Positions 1 through 9,273 of a stretch of 34,423 bases of DNA are shown here, piece after piece. The position numbers and the translations under genes are program-made. This stretch comes from Pseudomonadota bacterium (GTDB taxonomy: Bacteria; Pseudomonadota; Gammaproteobacteria; Burkholderiales; JAKAFK01), in NCBI GenBank assembly GCA_021817985.1, contig JAKAFK010000042.1, forward strand, positions 1 through 34,423, read 5' to 3'. Under the pieces are notes generated by a model. The model had not been told where the DNA came from. It worked only from the letters and a program-made list of their open reading frames with translations, and searched no databases. Numbering within the stretch: position 1 is the first letter of the stretch; the number at the start of each line of letters is the position of its first letter.

Positions 1-2
1 GC

Positions 3-1130
3 GTGAGCGCTCTCCTGCTGGGGGCGGCCGCGCTGCTGGGTGGTTGCGGCCTGTTCGGTTCTTCCTACAAGCCCCCGAAGCCGGCGCCGCTGCCCGTTTT
101 CAAGTCCGTTGCCCAGGTTCGTCCGGTATGGTCTGCCGAGGTCGGCAGCGCCGGCGCCGATGCCTTCTCGCCGGCGATCGCGGGCGATGCAGTCTATGCG
201 GCGGGGGAAAACGGGCGTGTGTACCGTTTCGATGCCGGTTCCGGGCGAAAAATCTGGTCCGTGGACACCGGCATCCGTCTGTCGGCCGGCGTCGGCGCCG
301 GGGACCATTGCGTGGTGGTGGCGACCAATCGGGGCAGGGTGCTTGCCTATAGCGATGCCGGCAAGCCGCTCTGGAAAGCGCAGGTGTCCAGTTCGGTTTT
401 GAGCCCCCCCGCCGTATCCGGCGGCCTGGTCATCGTGCGATCGGCGGACGGGCGCATCACCGCGCTGAACGCCGCCGACGGCAAGGAAAAGTGGTTTTAT
501 CAGCAGCCCCTGCCTTCGCTTACGTTGCGTAGCTTTGCGGGCGTCCTCGCCTTGCGCGGGGCGGTCTTTGCCGGGTTCCCCGGCGGCCAGTTGGTGGCCT
601 TGGCACTGGAGAACGGCAACACCGGCTGGTCGGCGACCGTGGCGGAGCCCAAGGGCGGCACTGCGCTCGAACGCATTGCCGATGTGACCAGCCTGCCGGC
701 GACCGATGGCCAGGAGATCTGCGCCGTCGCCTACAACGGGCGCGTTGCCTGCTTCGACATTCGGTCGGGCAACCTGCTCTGGGCGAAGCCGATGTCGAGT
801 ACCGCGGGGCTGGCGATGGGCGCCCACAACCTCTACGTGAGCGAGCAAGACGGCACCGTTGCCGCCTTGGACAAGTCGACCGGGGTGAGCCTCTGGAGCC
901 AGCCGGCGCTGCATCAGCGTGCGCTCACGGCGCCCCTTCTGGTCGGCCCCTACGTGGCAGTGGGCGATTATCAGGGCTACGTCCATTTCCTGTCGCGCGA
1001 TGATGGGGCCTTCGCTGCCCGGGTTGCGACGGACGGAAGCCCGATCGTCGCACCGCTGGTTCCCTGGGGTGAAAAGGGCTGTCTGGCGCAGACGAGAAGC
1101 GGGACGCTGACCGCGTTCCGCGTGCAGTAG
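3..1130 (+). CDS. bamB: Outer membrane protein assembly factor BamB (5' end possibly cut)
   Basis: BamB is a periplasm-facing outer-membrane lipoprotein, a beta-propeller accessory of the BamA complex that inserts beta-barrel proteins. The reading frame opens at a GTG on base 3, so the true start may lie before the window. A short hydrophobic stretch ends in a lipobox-like LLGGC, giving a candidate acylated Cys near residue 15. The body carries repeated PQQ-propeller blades of the type AxxGxxxW (for example [54 protein letters not shown]). The visible length of 375 residues is normal for BamB. der follows after 46 bases on the same strand, the usual betaproteobacterial order. Family assignment is secure; only the N-terminus is uncertain. 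Confidence 0.93.
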   Translation: MSALLLGAAALLGGCGLFGSSYKPPKPAPLPVFKSVAQVRPVWSAEVGSAGADAFSPAIAGDAVYAAGENGRVYRFDAGSGRKIWSVDTGIRLSAGVGAGDHCVVVATNRGRVLAYSDAGKPLWKAQVSSSVLSPPAVSGGLVIVRSADGRITALNAADGKEKWFYQQPLPSLTLRSFAGVLALRGAVFAGFPGGQLVALALENGNTGWSATVAEPKGGTALERIADVTSLPATDGQEICAVAYNGRVACFDIRSGNLLWAKPMSSTAGLAMGAHNLYVSEQDGTVAALDKSTGVSLWSQPALHQRALTAPLLVGPYVAVGDYQGYVHFLSRDDGAFAARVATDGSPIVAPLVPWGEKGCLAQTRSGTLTAFRVQ

Positions 1131-1176
1131 GCCGCCCGTCGATGCGTCCATCCCGAAGGCGTTGCCGGAGGTCCGC

Positions 1177-2580
1177 GTGAAGCCGACTGTCGTGCTCATC
1201 GGCCGGCCCAATGTCGGCAAGTCGACCCTGTTCAACCGGCTGACCCGTACCCGCGCGGCCATCGTCGCGGACATGCCGGGCCTCACGCGCGACCGGCACT
1301 ATGGCCACGGGCGTGTGGGCGATCGTCCCTATTTGGTGGTGGATACGGGGGGGCTGGAGCCTGCGGCCGATGCCGGCATCCTGGCCGAGATGGCGCGGCA
1401 GACGCGGCAGGCGGTCGACGAGGCGGATGCGGTCGTCTTTCTGGTGGATGCCCGCGACGGGCTGACCCCTCATGACCGGCTGATCGCCGATGAGTTGCGC
1501 CGCAGCGGACGTCCGGTCACGCTCGTCGTGAACAAGGCCGAGGGTCTGCCGAGAGCGATCGTGGCCGCCGAATTCCATGAACTCGGGCTGGGGGAGCCGT
1601 GGCCGATTTCGGCGGCGCATGGCGAGGGGGTGCGCGAGCTCATGGAGCTGGTCCTCGCCCCCCTGCCGCTGGAGAGCGCGCCAGCCGAAGAGGGAACGGC
1701 CCCGAAGATCGCCGTGGTGGGCCGCCCCAACGCCGGGAAATCCACCTTGGTCAACAGCCTGCTCGGCGCCGAGCGCGTCATCGCGTTTGACCAGCCGGGC
1801 ACCACGCGCGACAGCATTCACATTGACTTCGAGCACGACGGCCGGCCGTATACCCTGATCGATACGGCAGGGCTGCGCCGGCGGGGGAAGGTGTTCGAGG
1901 CGGTGGAGAAGTTCTCGGTCATCAAGACGCTGCAGGCGATTGAAGAAGCCAACGTCGCGGTGCTGGTGCTCGATGCCAAGGAAGGCGTGTCCGAGCAGGA
2001 TGCCCACATTGCAGACTTCATCGTCGAGGCGGGGCGTGCGCTCGTGGTTGCGGTGAACAAATGGGACGCGCTCGACGGGGCCGGCCGGGAACGCTTCAAG
2101 CAAGAGACGGCGCGGACGCTCAAGTTCCTGGAGTTCGCCCGCTTTCATCATATTTCCGCGCTGGCGGGCACGGGCGTTCCCGCCCTGCTGCGTTCCATCG
2201 ATGAGGCTTATGCGAGCGCGCACGCGAAGCTGCCGACGCCGCAACTGACCCGCCTCCTGGCCGCGGCGGTGGCGGTGCAGGCGCCACCCAAGGGCACGAT
2301 GTTCCGTCCGAAGCTGCGCTATGCGCATCAGGGCGGCAGCAATCCGCCGTTGATCGTCATTCACGGCAATGCGCTGGACCAGGTTTCCGACAGCTATCGA
2401 CGCTATCTCGAGCGGACGTTCCGCGACGCGTTCAAGTTGCGAGGGACGCCCCTGAAGGTGCAGTTCAAGGGGGGGCACAATCCATTTGCGACCAAGAAGC
2501 CGCCGCCCCTGACGCCGCGCCAAGAGCGCAAGGCCCGGCGCGAGCGCCGGTACGGACGCAAGACGTTCGGCCGAAGTTAA
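1177..2580 (+). CDS. der: Ribosome biogenesis GTPase Der (EngA)
   Basis: Der is an essential tandem GTPase that acts in assembly of the 50S ribosomal subunit. Two G domains are visible. The first has GRPNVGKST (residues 9-17), DTGGL and NKAE; the second has GRPNAGKST (from residue 182), [11 protein letters not shown] and NKWD. A KH-like C-terminal domain and a very basic tail ([14 protein letters not shown]) follow. I start at GTG 1177 because GGAGG at 1167-1171 sits five bases upstream and the protein then begins [16 protein letters not shown], like other Der proteins. A TTG at 1162 in the same frame would add five residues and destroy that spacing. The product has 467 residues, normal for the family. 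Confidence 0.97.
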   Translation: MKPTVVLIGRPNVGKSTLFNRLTRTRAAIVADMPGLTRDRHYGHGRVGDRPYLVVDTGGLEPAADAGILAEMARQTRQAVDEADAVVFLVDARDGLTPHDRLIADELRRSGRPVTLVVNKAEGLPRAIVAAEFHELGLGEPWPISAAHGEGVRELMELVLAPLPLESAPAEEGTAPKIAVVGRPNAGKSTLVNSLLGAERVIAFDQPGTTRDSIHIDFEHDGRPYTLIDTAGLRRRGKVFEAVEKFSVIKTLQAIEEANVAVLVLDAKEGVSEQDAHIADFIVEAGRALVVAVNKWDALDGAGRERFKQETARTLKFLEFARFHHISALAGTGVPALLRSIDEAYASAHAKLPTPQLTRLLAAAVAVQAPPKGTMFRPKLRYAHQGGSNPPLIVIHGNALDQVSDSYRRYLERTFRDAFKLRGTPLKVQFKGGHNPFATKKPPPLTPRQERKARRERRYGRKTFGRS

Positions 2581-2832
2581 ATATCGGTGAGGGCTTCGGC
2601 GGCGCTTGCAATTGGCGAAGGGGCCCCCATATCGGAATAGGGATGCAAAAATCGCCTAAACTTAAGGTTCGGACGGGCCCGAGAAGGTATGGAGTGTCCG
2701 TGAGACTATACTGCTGAGAGCATCCGCCCCAACACCCCTCGCGCGGGCATCTCGCCGCTCGGTGCGGTGTCGTCGGACAGGATCCGGGATGTCGTCTGTG
2801 AACGGCTCACAAAATAATAGTATGGAGAAATC
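2581..2832 (+). promoter_or_regulatory. der-hfq intergenic region with candidate hfq promoters
   Basis: This 252-base gap separates der from hfq and is clearly more AT-rich towards its 3' end. Two weak sigma70-like candidates are visible. One is TTGCAA (2606-2611) with CATATC (2628-2633), spacing 16. The other is a TATACT -10 box at 2707-2712 without a good -35. The heptamer ATATCGG occurs at 2581 and again at 2630. A ribosome binding site GGAGA (2824-2828) lies four bases before the hfq ATG. No RNA gene or convincing terminator was recognised. The promoter calls are weak inference. Confidence 0.3.
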
Positions 2833-3072
2833 ATGAGTGCGAAAGGGCAATTGTTACAAGACCCGTTTTTGAATGCGTTGAGAAAAGAGCATATTCCTGT
2901 TTCCATCTATCTGGTGAACGGCATCAAGCTGCAAGGCCAGGTTGAATCGTTTGACCAGTACGTCGTGCTCCTCAAGAACACCGTGACCCAGATGGTATAC
3001 AAGCATGCCATCTCCACCGTCGTGCCCTCGCGTCCGGTGAGCCTCTCCTTCGAACCGTCGTCGGACGCTTGA
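2833..3072 (+). CDS. hfq: RNA-binding protein Hfq
   Basis: Hfq is a hexameric Sm-like RNA chaperone that pairs small RNAs with mRNAs and affects mRNA turnover. The 79-residue protein shows the standard core: [31 protein letters not shown] (Sm1, written here as a family landmark in parts: proximal-face QDPFLN and the glycine-rich turn NGIKLQG), FDQYVVLL, and the Sm2 motif [14 protein letters not shown]. The C-terminal tail is only about ten residues, as in betaproteobacteria and unlike the long tail of E. coli Hfq. The ATG is preceded by GGAGA at good spacing. The stop codon TGA overlaps the hflX start by one base, so hfq and hflX are probably translated from one message. Confidence 0.98.
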   Translation: MSAKGQLLQDPFLNALRKEHIPVSIYLVNGIKLQGQVESFDQYVVLLKNTVTQMVYKHAISTVVPSRPVSLSFEPSSDA

Positions 3073-4247
3073 TGTTTGATCGTCCGGGCAGTGGTGATGC
3101 TGCCATACTGGTGGGTTTGGACTTCGGCGAGCCGGATTATGCCGATGGCCTCCAGGAGTTGCATGAACTGGCCGCCAGCGCGGGCCTCAAGGTGCTGGCC
3201 AGCGTCGGTGGCCGGCGGGTCAGGCCCGATCCCGCCTGCTTTGCGGGATCGGGAAAGGTGGAGGAGATCGCTCGCGCCGCCGCGGAGCGGGAGGTGGACG
3301 TGGTGGTGTTCAATCACGAACTCACGCCGGTCCAGGAACGTAATCTGGAGCAGCGGCTGCGCTGCCGTGTGGTCGACCGGACGAGCCTGATTCTCGACAT
3401 TTTTGCTCAGCGCGCCCGTAGCCACGAGGGGAAGCTGCAAGTCGAACTCGCGCAGCTGGAACACCTGTCGACGCGCCTCGTGCGGGGGTGGACCCACCTC
3501 GAGCGGCAGAAAGGGGGTATCGGCCTGCGGGGGCCCGGGGAGACGCAGCTCGAGACGGACCGGCGGCTGCTCGGCCGGCGCGTCAAGGTGCTGCGCGAGA
3601 AGCTGAGTCAGCTTCGGCGACAGCGCGCGGTGCAGCGGCGCTCCCGCGCCCGCGGGGACGTGTGCACGGTCTCGTTGGTTGGCTATACCAATGCGGGCAA
3701 GTCGACGCTCTTCAACCGGCTGACCCATGCCTCAGCGTTTTGCGCCGACCAGTTGTTCGCCACGCTCGATACCATGACCCGACGGGTGTTCATCGAGACG
3801 CGCCCGCTCGTGCTTTCCGATACTGTGGGATTCATCAAGTCCTTGCCGCATACGCTGGTCGAGGCCTTCCGTGCCACCCTGGAGGAGACCGTCTACGCCG
3901 ATCTCCTGCTGCACGTGGTCGACATGGGCGCTCCCGGGCACGAGGAGAGAATCGAGGAAGTGAACAAGGTGCTGGCCGAGATTGGCGCCGATCACATCCC
4001 GCAACTCATCGTCCACAACAAAATCGATGTCAAGGGGCTCTTGCCGGGTGTCGACCGGGACGAGTATGGTAAAATCGAGCGGGTGAGAGTGAGCGCCAGG
4101 ACTGGGGAGGGGATCGACTTGCTGCGCGAGGCCCTGAAGGACAGCGCCCGGCCCGTCCTGCGCCCAGACCCGCGGGAGACGCACGCGGGCCGAGCGAAAC
4201 CGCCTGTCTCGGCCTCGGAACTGGGGCTTGAGCTTGGAAATGGATAG
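3072..4247 (+). CDS. hflX: GTPase HflX
   Basis: HflX is a ribosome-associated GTPase that binds the 50S subunit and can split stalled ribosomes, for example after heat stress. The 391-residue product has the N-terminal HflX domain, a basic coiled linker (GGIGLRGPGETQLETDRR then KLSQLRRQRAVQRR), and a G domain with GYTNAGKST (from residue 204), the switch LFATLDTMTR, DTVGF, HNKID and SARTGEG. I choose ATG 3072, which overlaps the hfq stop (TGATG); a TTG three bases earlier is possible. No strong ribosome binding site is visible, consistent with translational coupling to hfq. hflK starts three bases after the stop. Confidence 0.97.
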   Translation: MFDRPGSGDAAILVGLDFGEPDYADGLQELHELAASAGLKVLASVGGRRVRPDPACFAGSGKVEEIARAAAEREVDVVVFNHELTPVQERNLEQRLRCRVVDRTSLILDIFAQRARSHEGKLQVELAQLEHLSTRLVRGWTHLERQKGGIGLRGPGETQLETDRRLLGRRVKVLREKLSQLRRQRAVQRRSRARGDVCTVSLVGYTNAGKSTLFNRLTHASAFCADQLFATLDTMTRRVFIETRPLVLSDTVGFIKSLPHTLVEAFRATLEETVYADLLLHVVDMGAPGHEERIEEVNKVLAEIGADHIPQLIVHNKIDVKGLLPGVDRDEYGKIERVRVSARTGEGIDLLREALKDSARPVLRPDPRETHAGRAKPPVSASELGLELGNG

Positions 4248-4250
4248 CGC

Positions 4251-5426
4251 ATGGGGAATGAACCACAATGGGGTCGACGGGGCAACGACGGACCGCCTGA
4301 TCTGGATGTGCTATGGAAAAAACTCAATGAAAGGCTGAGCGCGCTCTTCGGCCGCAAGCGCTTGCCGGCGAGCGGCCCTGTCAATCCCCTGCCGGCGCTG
4401 GCGCTGGTCGTGGGCCTGCTCTTGCTCGTCTGGCTCGCCAGCGGCTTCTATATCGTGAACGCCGGCGAGCGCGGCGTCGTGCTTCGCTTCGGTCGGTACG
4501 CCGAAACCAGCCAACCGGGCGCTCATTGGCATTTTCCCTACCCGATCGAGACGAAATATGTGGTGAATGTGGATCGGGTCCATACGGCCGAAGTGGGCTT
4601 CCGAGAGAGCACGCAAAACGTGGTGCCGCAGGAGGCGCTGATGCTGACGGCGGACCAGAACCTAGTGAACGTGCCGTTCGCCGTGCAGTATGTGGTGACC
4701 GATCCGCGAGCCTATCTTTTCAACGACCGTTCTCCCCGGGAGGCCGTCGGCCAAGTGGCCGCGGCCGTGATGCGCGCCCAAGTCGGCAGGCTCAAGGCCG
4801 ATGCGTTGCTGGCCGACGGCGGCCGCCTGCTCGCACCGGCGGCGCAAAAGCGGATGCAAGACGTGCTCGACCGCTATCGGACGGGCATCGCGATCCGCGC
4901 CGTCCAGATCCAGGGCGTTTCGTTGCCGGCTCCCGTCAAGAGCGCCTTTGCGGATGTCCTCAAGGCCGCCCAAGACCGCGAGCGTGCGATCGATGCTGCG
5001 CAGGCGTATGCGAGCCAGGTGGTTGCCCAGGCGCAAGCCAAGGCGATGACGCTGGTCGAGCAAGCCAAAGGCTACCGCAGCCAAGTGGTCGACGATGCGC
5101 AAGGGGATGTCAGCCGCTTCAATCAGGTGCTGGGCCAGTACGAGAAGGCGCCTGCGGTGACCCGCGAACGCATGTATCTGGATACCATGCAGGAAGTGCT
5201 CACCCATACGACCAAGGTGCTGGTGGATGAGAAGAACGGGGGCAATACCTTGTATCTGCCGCTCGACAAGCTGATCCCGAGCGCGCCGGCCGCGCTGCCC
5301 CAGCCGGCGGTGCCCGTCGCGCCGCCGGCGGTCTCGACGACGGTGGCCCCGCCGCCTACCACTGCCGTCCCCATCTTGCGATCGCGCGATGCGTTCCGCA
5401 GCCGCGAGCGGGAGCCGCGGCCATGA
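4251..5426 (+). CDS. hflK: FtsH protease activity modulator HflK
   Basis: HflK is a membrane-anchored SPFH-family protein. With HflC it forms a large periplasmic cage around the FtsH protease and limits access of membrane substrates. The 391-residue protein has a Gly/Trp-poor cytoplasmic N-terminus, one membrane helix at about residues 44-66 (LALVVGLLLLVWLASGFYIV), and then the SPFH domain starting NAGERGVVLRFGRY. A long Ala/Gln-rich coiled coil follows (about 240-290), and a Pro/Ala/Val-rich tail. The N-terminus is less glycine-rich than in E. coli HflK. The stop overlaps the hflC start in an ATGA junction, matching the one-to-one assembly of the two proteins. Confidence 0.96.
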   Translation: MGNEPQWGRRGNDGPPDLDVLWKKLNERLSALFGRKRLPASGPVNPLPALALVVGLLLLVWLASGFYIVNAGERGVVLRFGRYAETSQPGAHWHFPYPIETKYVVNVDRVHTAEVGFRESTQNVVPQEALMLTADQNLVNVPFAVQYVVTDPRAYLFNDRSPREAVGQVAAAVMRAQVGRLKADALLADGGRLLAPAAQKRMQDVLDRYRTGIAIRAVQIQGVSLPAPVKSAFADVLKAAQDRERAIDAAQAYASQVVAQAQAKAMTLVEQAKGYRSQVVDDAQGDVSRFNQVLGQYEKAPAVTRERMYLDTMQEVLTHTTKVLVDEKNGGNTLYLPLDKLIPSAPAALPQPAVPVAPPAVSTTVAPPPTTAVPILRSRDAFRSREREPRP

Positions 5427-6286
5427 AGCGCTTTTGGGAGGCGCTCGGCGCGCTCGTGGTGGTTTCGATTGTCTTGGGCGCGAGCTTCTTTACCCTCAAC
5501 CAGGGGCAGGACGCGCTGGTTCTCCAATTGGGGCGGATCGTGCGCACGGTCACCGTGCCGGGACTCTATGTCGAGGTGCCGTTGCTCCAACGGGTGCGCT
5601 ACTTCGACACCCGACTGCAGACGCTGGAAGTGGCCCAACAACCCTTCACGACGGCGGATGACAAGGCGCTCCTCATTGACTACTTCATCAAATGGCGCGT
5701 GGTCGATCCTCGCACGTATTACCTGACCCTGGCAGGGGAGGATGAACGTGCCCGCGCGCGATTGGCGCAAGTGGTCAACAGTGTCTTGCACGGCGTCGTG
5801 GGCAAGCAGACGCTTGCCGGCATGATCTCCGGCGATCGGACCGGCCTGCTGGACCCGGTGCGTGCCCAGGCGGATCGGGAGGCGGCGCGGCTTGGCCTCG
5901 CGGTGACGGACATTCGCTTCAAGGGGCTGGGTTTCCCGCCGGATGTGAGCGCTGCCGTCTACCGCCGGATGGCAGGACAGCGCGAGCGGGTGGCCGCCAC
6001 GCTGCGCGCCCAAGGCAAGGTGCAGGCCACCCAGATCCAGGCGGAGGCCAATAAGCGCAGCGAGGTCATTCTGGCCAAGGCCTACCAGCAGGCGCAGACG
6101 ATCGAAGGACAGGGAGACGCGCGCGCTGCCGCCATCTATGCGCGCGCCTATGGCAAGAACCCCCGCTTTTACGCCTTTTACCGCAGCCTTCAAGCCTATC
6201 GGCAGAGTTTCAGCCACAAGAGCGATGTCTTGGTGCTTCGGCCCGACAGCGAATTTTTCCGGTACTTCCAGCACCCGGGCCGATAG
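5423..6286 (+). CDS. hflC: FtsH protease activity modulator HflC
   Basis: HflC is the SPFH partner of HflK in the FtsH-HflKC complex of the inner membrane. The 287-residue protein has an N-terminal signal-anchor helix (about residues 9-26, LVVVSIVLGASFF), then NQGQDALVLQLGRI, the SPFH core with DDKALLIDYFIKWRVVDP, and the helical stretch QAEANKRSEVILAKAYQQAQTIEGQGDA given here in pieces: EANKRSEVILAKA and GQGDARAAAIYA. The conserved end YGKNPRFYAFYRSLQAY and FFRYF are present. The start ATG lies inside the hflK stop (ATGA), a clear sign of translational coupling. Length is normal for the family. Confidence 0.96.
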   Translation: MKRFWEALGALVVVSIVLGASFFTLNQGQDALVLQLGRIVRTVTVPGLYVEVPLLQRVRYFDTRLQTLEVAQQPFTTADDKALLIDYFIKWRVVDPRTYYLTLAGEDERARARLAQVVNSVLHGVVGKQTLAGMISGDRTGLLDPVRAQADREAARLGLAVTDIRFKGLGFPPDVSAAVYRRMAGQRERVAATLRAQGKVQATQIQAEANKRSEVILAKAYQQAQTIEGQGDARAAAIYARAYGKNPRFYAFYRSLQAYRQSFSHKSDVLVLRPDSEFFRYFQHPGR

Positions 6287-6296
6287 GAAGATCGCC

Positions 6297-6485
6297 GTGA
6301 ACCGTCCCAATCTGCTCGCGGCCTTCGGGCTGATGCTGGTGTTCGAGGGCGTTCTGCCTTTCGCCGCCCCGCGGGCTTGGCGGGAGGCATTCCGCAAGGC
6401 GACGGCGCTTTCGGATTTCCAGGTTCGCTTCCTCGGTCTCGCCTCGATGGGCGCAGGCCTGCTATTCTTCTCGCTGTTGAAGTAG
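6297..6485 (+). CDS. DUF2065 family small inner-membrane protein (YjeT-like)
   Basis: This 62-residue protein begins VNRPNLLAAFGLMLVFEGVLPF and ends FLGLASMGAGLLFFSLL, so it has two hydrophobic helices joined by a short positively charged loop (PRAWREAFRKA). This is the DUF2065/YjeT pattern, and such genes regularly follow hflC. The GTG at 6297 is preceded by AGGAAG (6285-6290) six bases upstream, overlapping the hflC stop region, so this start is well supported. Its molecular role is not established. Position next to hflKC suggests, by inference only, a link to membrane protein quality control. Confidence 0.85.
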   Translation: MNRPNLLAAFGLMLVFEGVLPFAAPRAWREAFRKATALSDFQVRFLGLASMGAGLLFFSLLK

Positions 6486-6548
6486 CCCCATGGCCGAGTC
6501 CACCCATTCAGTCCGTATACCCCGGCGTTGAGGCCAGGAGCCGAATTC

Positions 6549-7763
6549 ATGCACAACTGGTTGCTGCCCGAATATATCGAAGATGTCCTGCCGCGCGACG
6601 CTGCCCGCATCGAGTCCATGCGTGCCGCCATCCTGGAGCTGTTCCGGGTGCACGGGTACGAGCTCGTCATGCCGCCGCTCATGGAATACATGGCCTCGCT
6701 CCTGTCGGGCACCGGGCGGGACATGGAGCTGCAGACCTTCAAGGTGGTGGACCAACTGAGCGGGCGGTTGATGGGCGTGCGGGCGGACATCACGCCGCAG
6801 GTCGCGCGCATCGATGCGCATCTGCTCAACCGGCAGGGGGTGACGCGCCTGTGCTATGCCGGAGCCGTCATGCATGCGCTGCCGTCGGGGCCGAACAGTG
6901 CGCGCGAATGCCTGCAGGTCGGGGCAGAGCTTTATGGCGATGCGAGCGTGGAAAGCGATATCGAGATTCAGCGCCTGATGCTGAAGGCGCTCGCGACTGC
7001 CGGGCAGCCTGCGGTTCAGCTCGATCTCGGGCATGTCGCCATCTTCCGGGCGTTGATCGAGCGCGAGGGGGTGGCCCCCGAGCTCGAGGCGGAGCTTTTT
7101 CAGGCGCTGCAGGGGAAGGACCTGCCCAGCCTGCGCGCGATGACCCGCGGGCTCGATGCAGCCACCCGGCGCTCGCTCGAGTGTCTGCCCGGCTTGTATG
7201 GGGGGGGCGAGGTGCTGGCCGAGGCGCGTCGTTGTTTGCCCGCGTATCCGGAAATCGGGCGCGCGCTGGACGATCTGGAAGCGATCCACGCGCGCCTCGG
7301 GTCCGAGGTGGCCGGCGTGGGCTTTGACCTCGCGGACTTGCGCGGGTACCACTATCACACCGGGGTGGTCTTTGCCGCCTATGCGAGCGCATTCCCCCAG
7401 GCCATCGCGCTGGGCGGGCGCTACGACGAGATTGGCCGGGCTTTTGGCCGCGCCCGCCCAGCGACCGGCTTCAGCATGGATTTGCGCCAGGTTGCGCGGA
7501 TGGCCCCGTTCGCGGAGCGGCCGGCGGGCATTCTCGTGCCGGAGACGGCGAAGGCTCATCTCCAGGGGAGGCAGCTGGACGAAGCCGTTGACCGGCTGCG
7601 CGCAAAGGGCGAGGTCGTGGTCATGGAATTGCCTGGACACCGGGACACCCGTGGCGAACTCAACTGCGACCGGCAGTTGAGTTTCCGGGGCGGCGAGTGG
7701 GTGCTAGACGGCCTCGAGCCGGATGCTCAGGGCGGCGACCGGAGCGGGCGCGCCGGTGGATAA
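6549..7763 (+). CDS. hisZ: ATP phosphoribosyltransferase regulatory subunit HisZ
   Basis: HisZ is a catalytically inactive histidyl-tRNA synthetase paralogue. It pairs with the short form of HisG to form the first enzyme of histidine synthesis and carries feedback control. The protein begins MHNWLLPEYIEDVLPRDAA and has class II synthetase-like features: LMGVRADITPQVARIDA, TRLCYAG, and GGRYDEIGRAFGRARPATGFS near the end. The ATG at 6549 has AGGAG eight bases upstream, so I reject an upstream in-frame TTG at 6528. The product has 404 residues, a little longer than usual because the tail continues past CDRQLSFRGGEW. In the betaproteobacterial order it lies between hflC and purA; hisG is not in the window. 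Confidence 0.94.
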   Translation: MHNWLLPEYIEDVLPRDAARIESMRAAILELFRVHGYELVMPPLMEYMASLLSGTGRDMELQTFKVVDQLSGRLMGVRADITPQVARIDAHLLNRQGVTRLCYAGAVMHALPSGPNSARECLQVGAELYGDASVESDIEIQRLMLKALATAGQPAVQLDLGHVAIFRALIEREGVAPELEAELFQALQGKDLPSLRAMTRGLDAATRRSLECLPGLYGGGEVLAEARRCLPAYPEIGRALDDLEAIHARLGSEVAGVGFDLADLRGYHYHTGVVFAAYASAFPQAIALGGRYDEIGRAFGRARPATGFSMDLRQVARMAPFAERPAGILVPETAKAHLQGRQLDEAVDRLRAKGEVVVMELPGHRDTRGELNCDRQLSFRGGEWVLDGLEPDAQGGDRSGRAGG

Positions 7764-9098
<1,335 letters not shown>

Positions 9099-9103
9099 AA
9101 AAG

Positions 9104-9133
9104 CAATGGGGACGGCATATGCCGTCCCCATTG
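9104..9133. terminator. Perfect 30-nt palindrome between purA and tRNA-Leu
   Basis: The two arms CAATGGGGACGGCAT and its exact reverse complement meet at a central ATAT. The element starts five bases after the purA stop and ends eight bases before the tRNA 3' end, so it lies between convergent transcription units. Read on the minus strand the hairpin is followed by CTTTT, which makes it a better terminator for the tRNA than for purA. There is no T-run on the plus strand side. It could instead be a dispersed palindromic (REP-like) repeat; a genome-wide copy count would decide. Confidence 0.6.
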
Positions 9134-9141
9134 GACTTGTC

Positions 9142-9228
9142 TGGTGCCGAGAAGAGGACTCGAACCTCCACGGTGTTGCCACCGCTAGGACCTGAACCTA
9201 GTGCGTCTACCAATTCCGCCATCTCGGC
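9142..9228 (-). tRNA. tRNA-Leu (anticodon CAG)
   Basis: On the minus strand an 87-nt leucine tRNA is readable from GCCGAGA to TCTCGGC-A-CCA, giving a perfect seven-pair acceptor stem with an encoded CCA end. The D region contains GGCGGAATTGGTAGACGCA, the anticodon stem-loop is CTAGG-TTCAGGT-CCTAG with anticodon CAG, and a long variable arm typical of class II tRNAs (GCGGTGGCAACACCGT) precedes the TTCGAGT T-loop. It should read CUG codons, the dominant leucine codon in this GC-rich DNA. It is divergent from rnr and convergent with purA. Confidence 0.96.
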
Positions 9229-9243
9229 CAACCGCAGACCGAA

Positions 9244-9273
9244 ATACTAATATTAAGACGAGGTCATTGTCAA
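9244..9273 (-). promoter_or_regulatory. sigma70-type promoter of tRNA-Leu(CAG)
   Basis: On the minus strand a consensus TTGACA (9273-9268) is followed after 18 bases by TAGTAT (9249-9244). Transcription would begin near 9237, about nine bases before the mature tRNA. The -35 box overlaps the first base of the rnr start codon, so tRNA transcription and rnr translation initiation share DNA. Confidence 0.6.

Noticed and set aside
925-2523. Long open frame on the minus strand opposite bamB and der
   Set aside because: Arg/Gly/His-rich composition typical of antisense frames in GC-rich DNA, no recognisable domain, and it covers the well-supported der gene.
5123-6829. 568-codon minus-strand open frame opposite hflK, hflC and hisZ
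   Set aside because: It spans three clear genes, has Arg/Ala/Ser-rich low-complexity translation and no recognisable motif.
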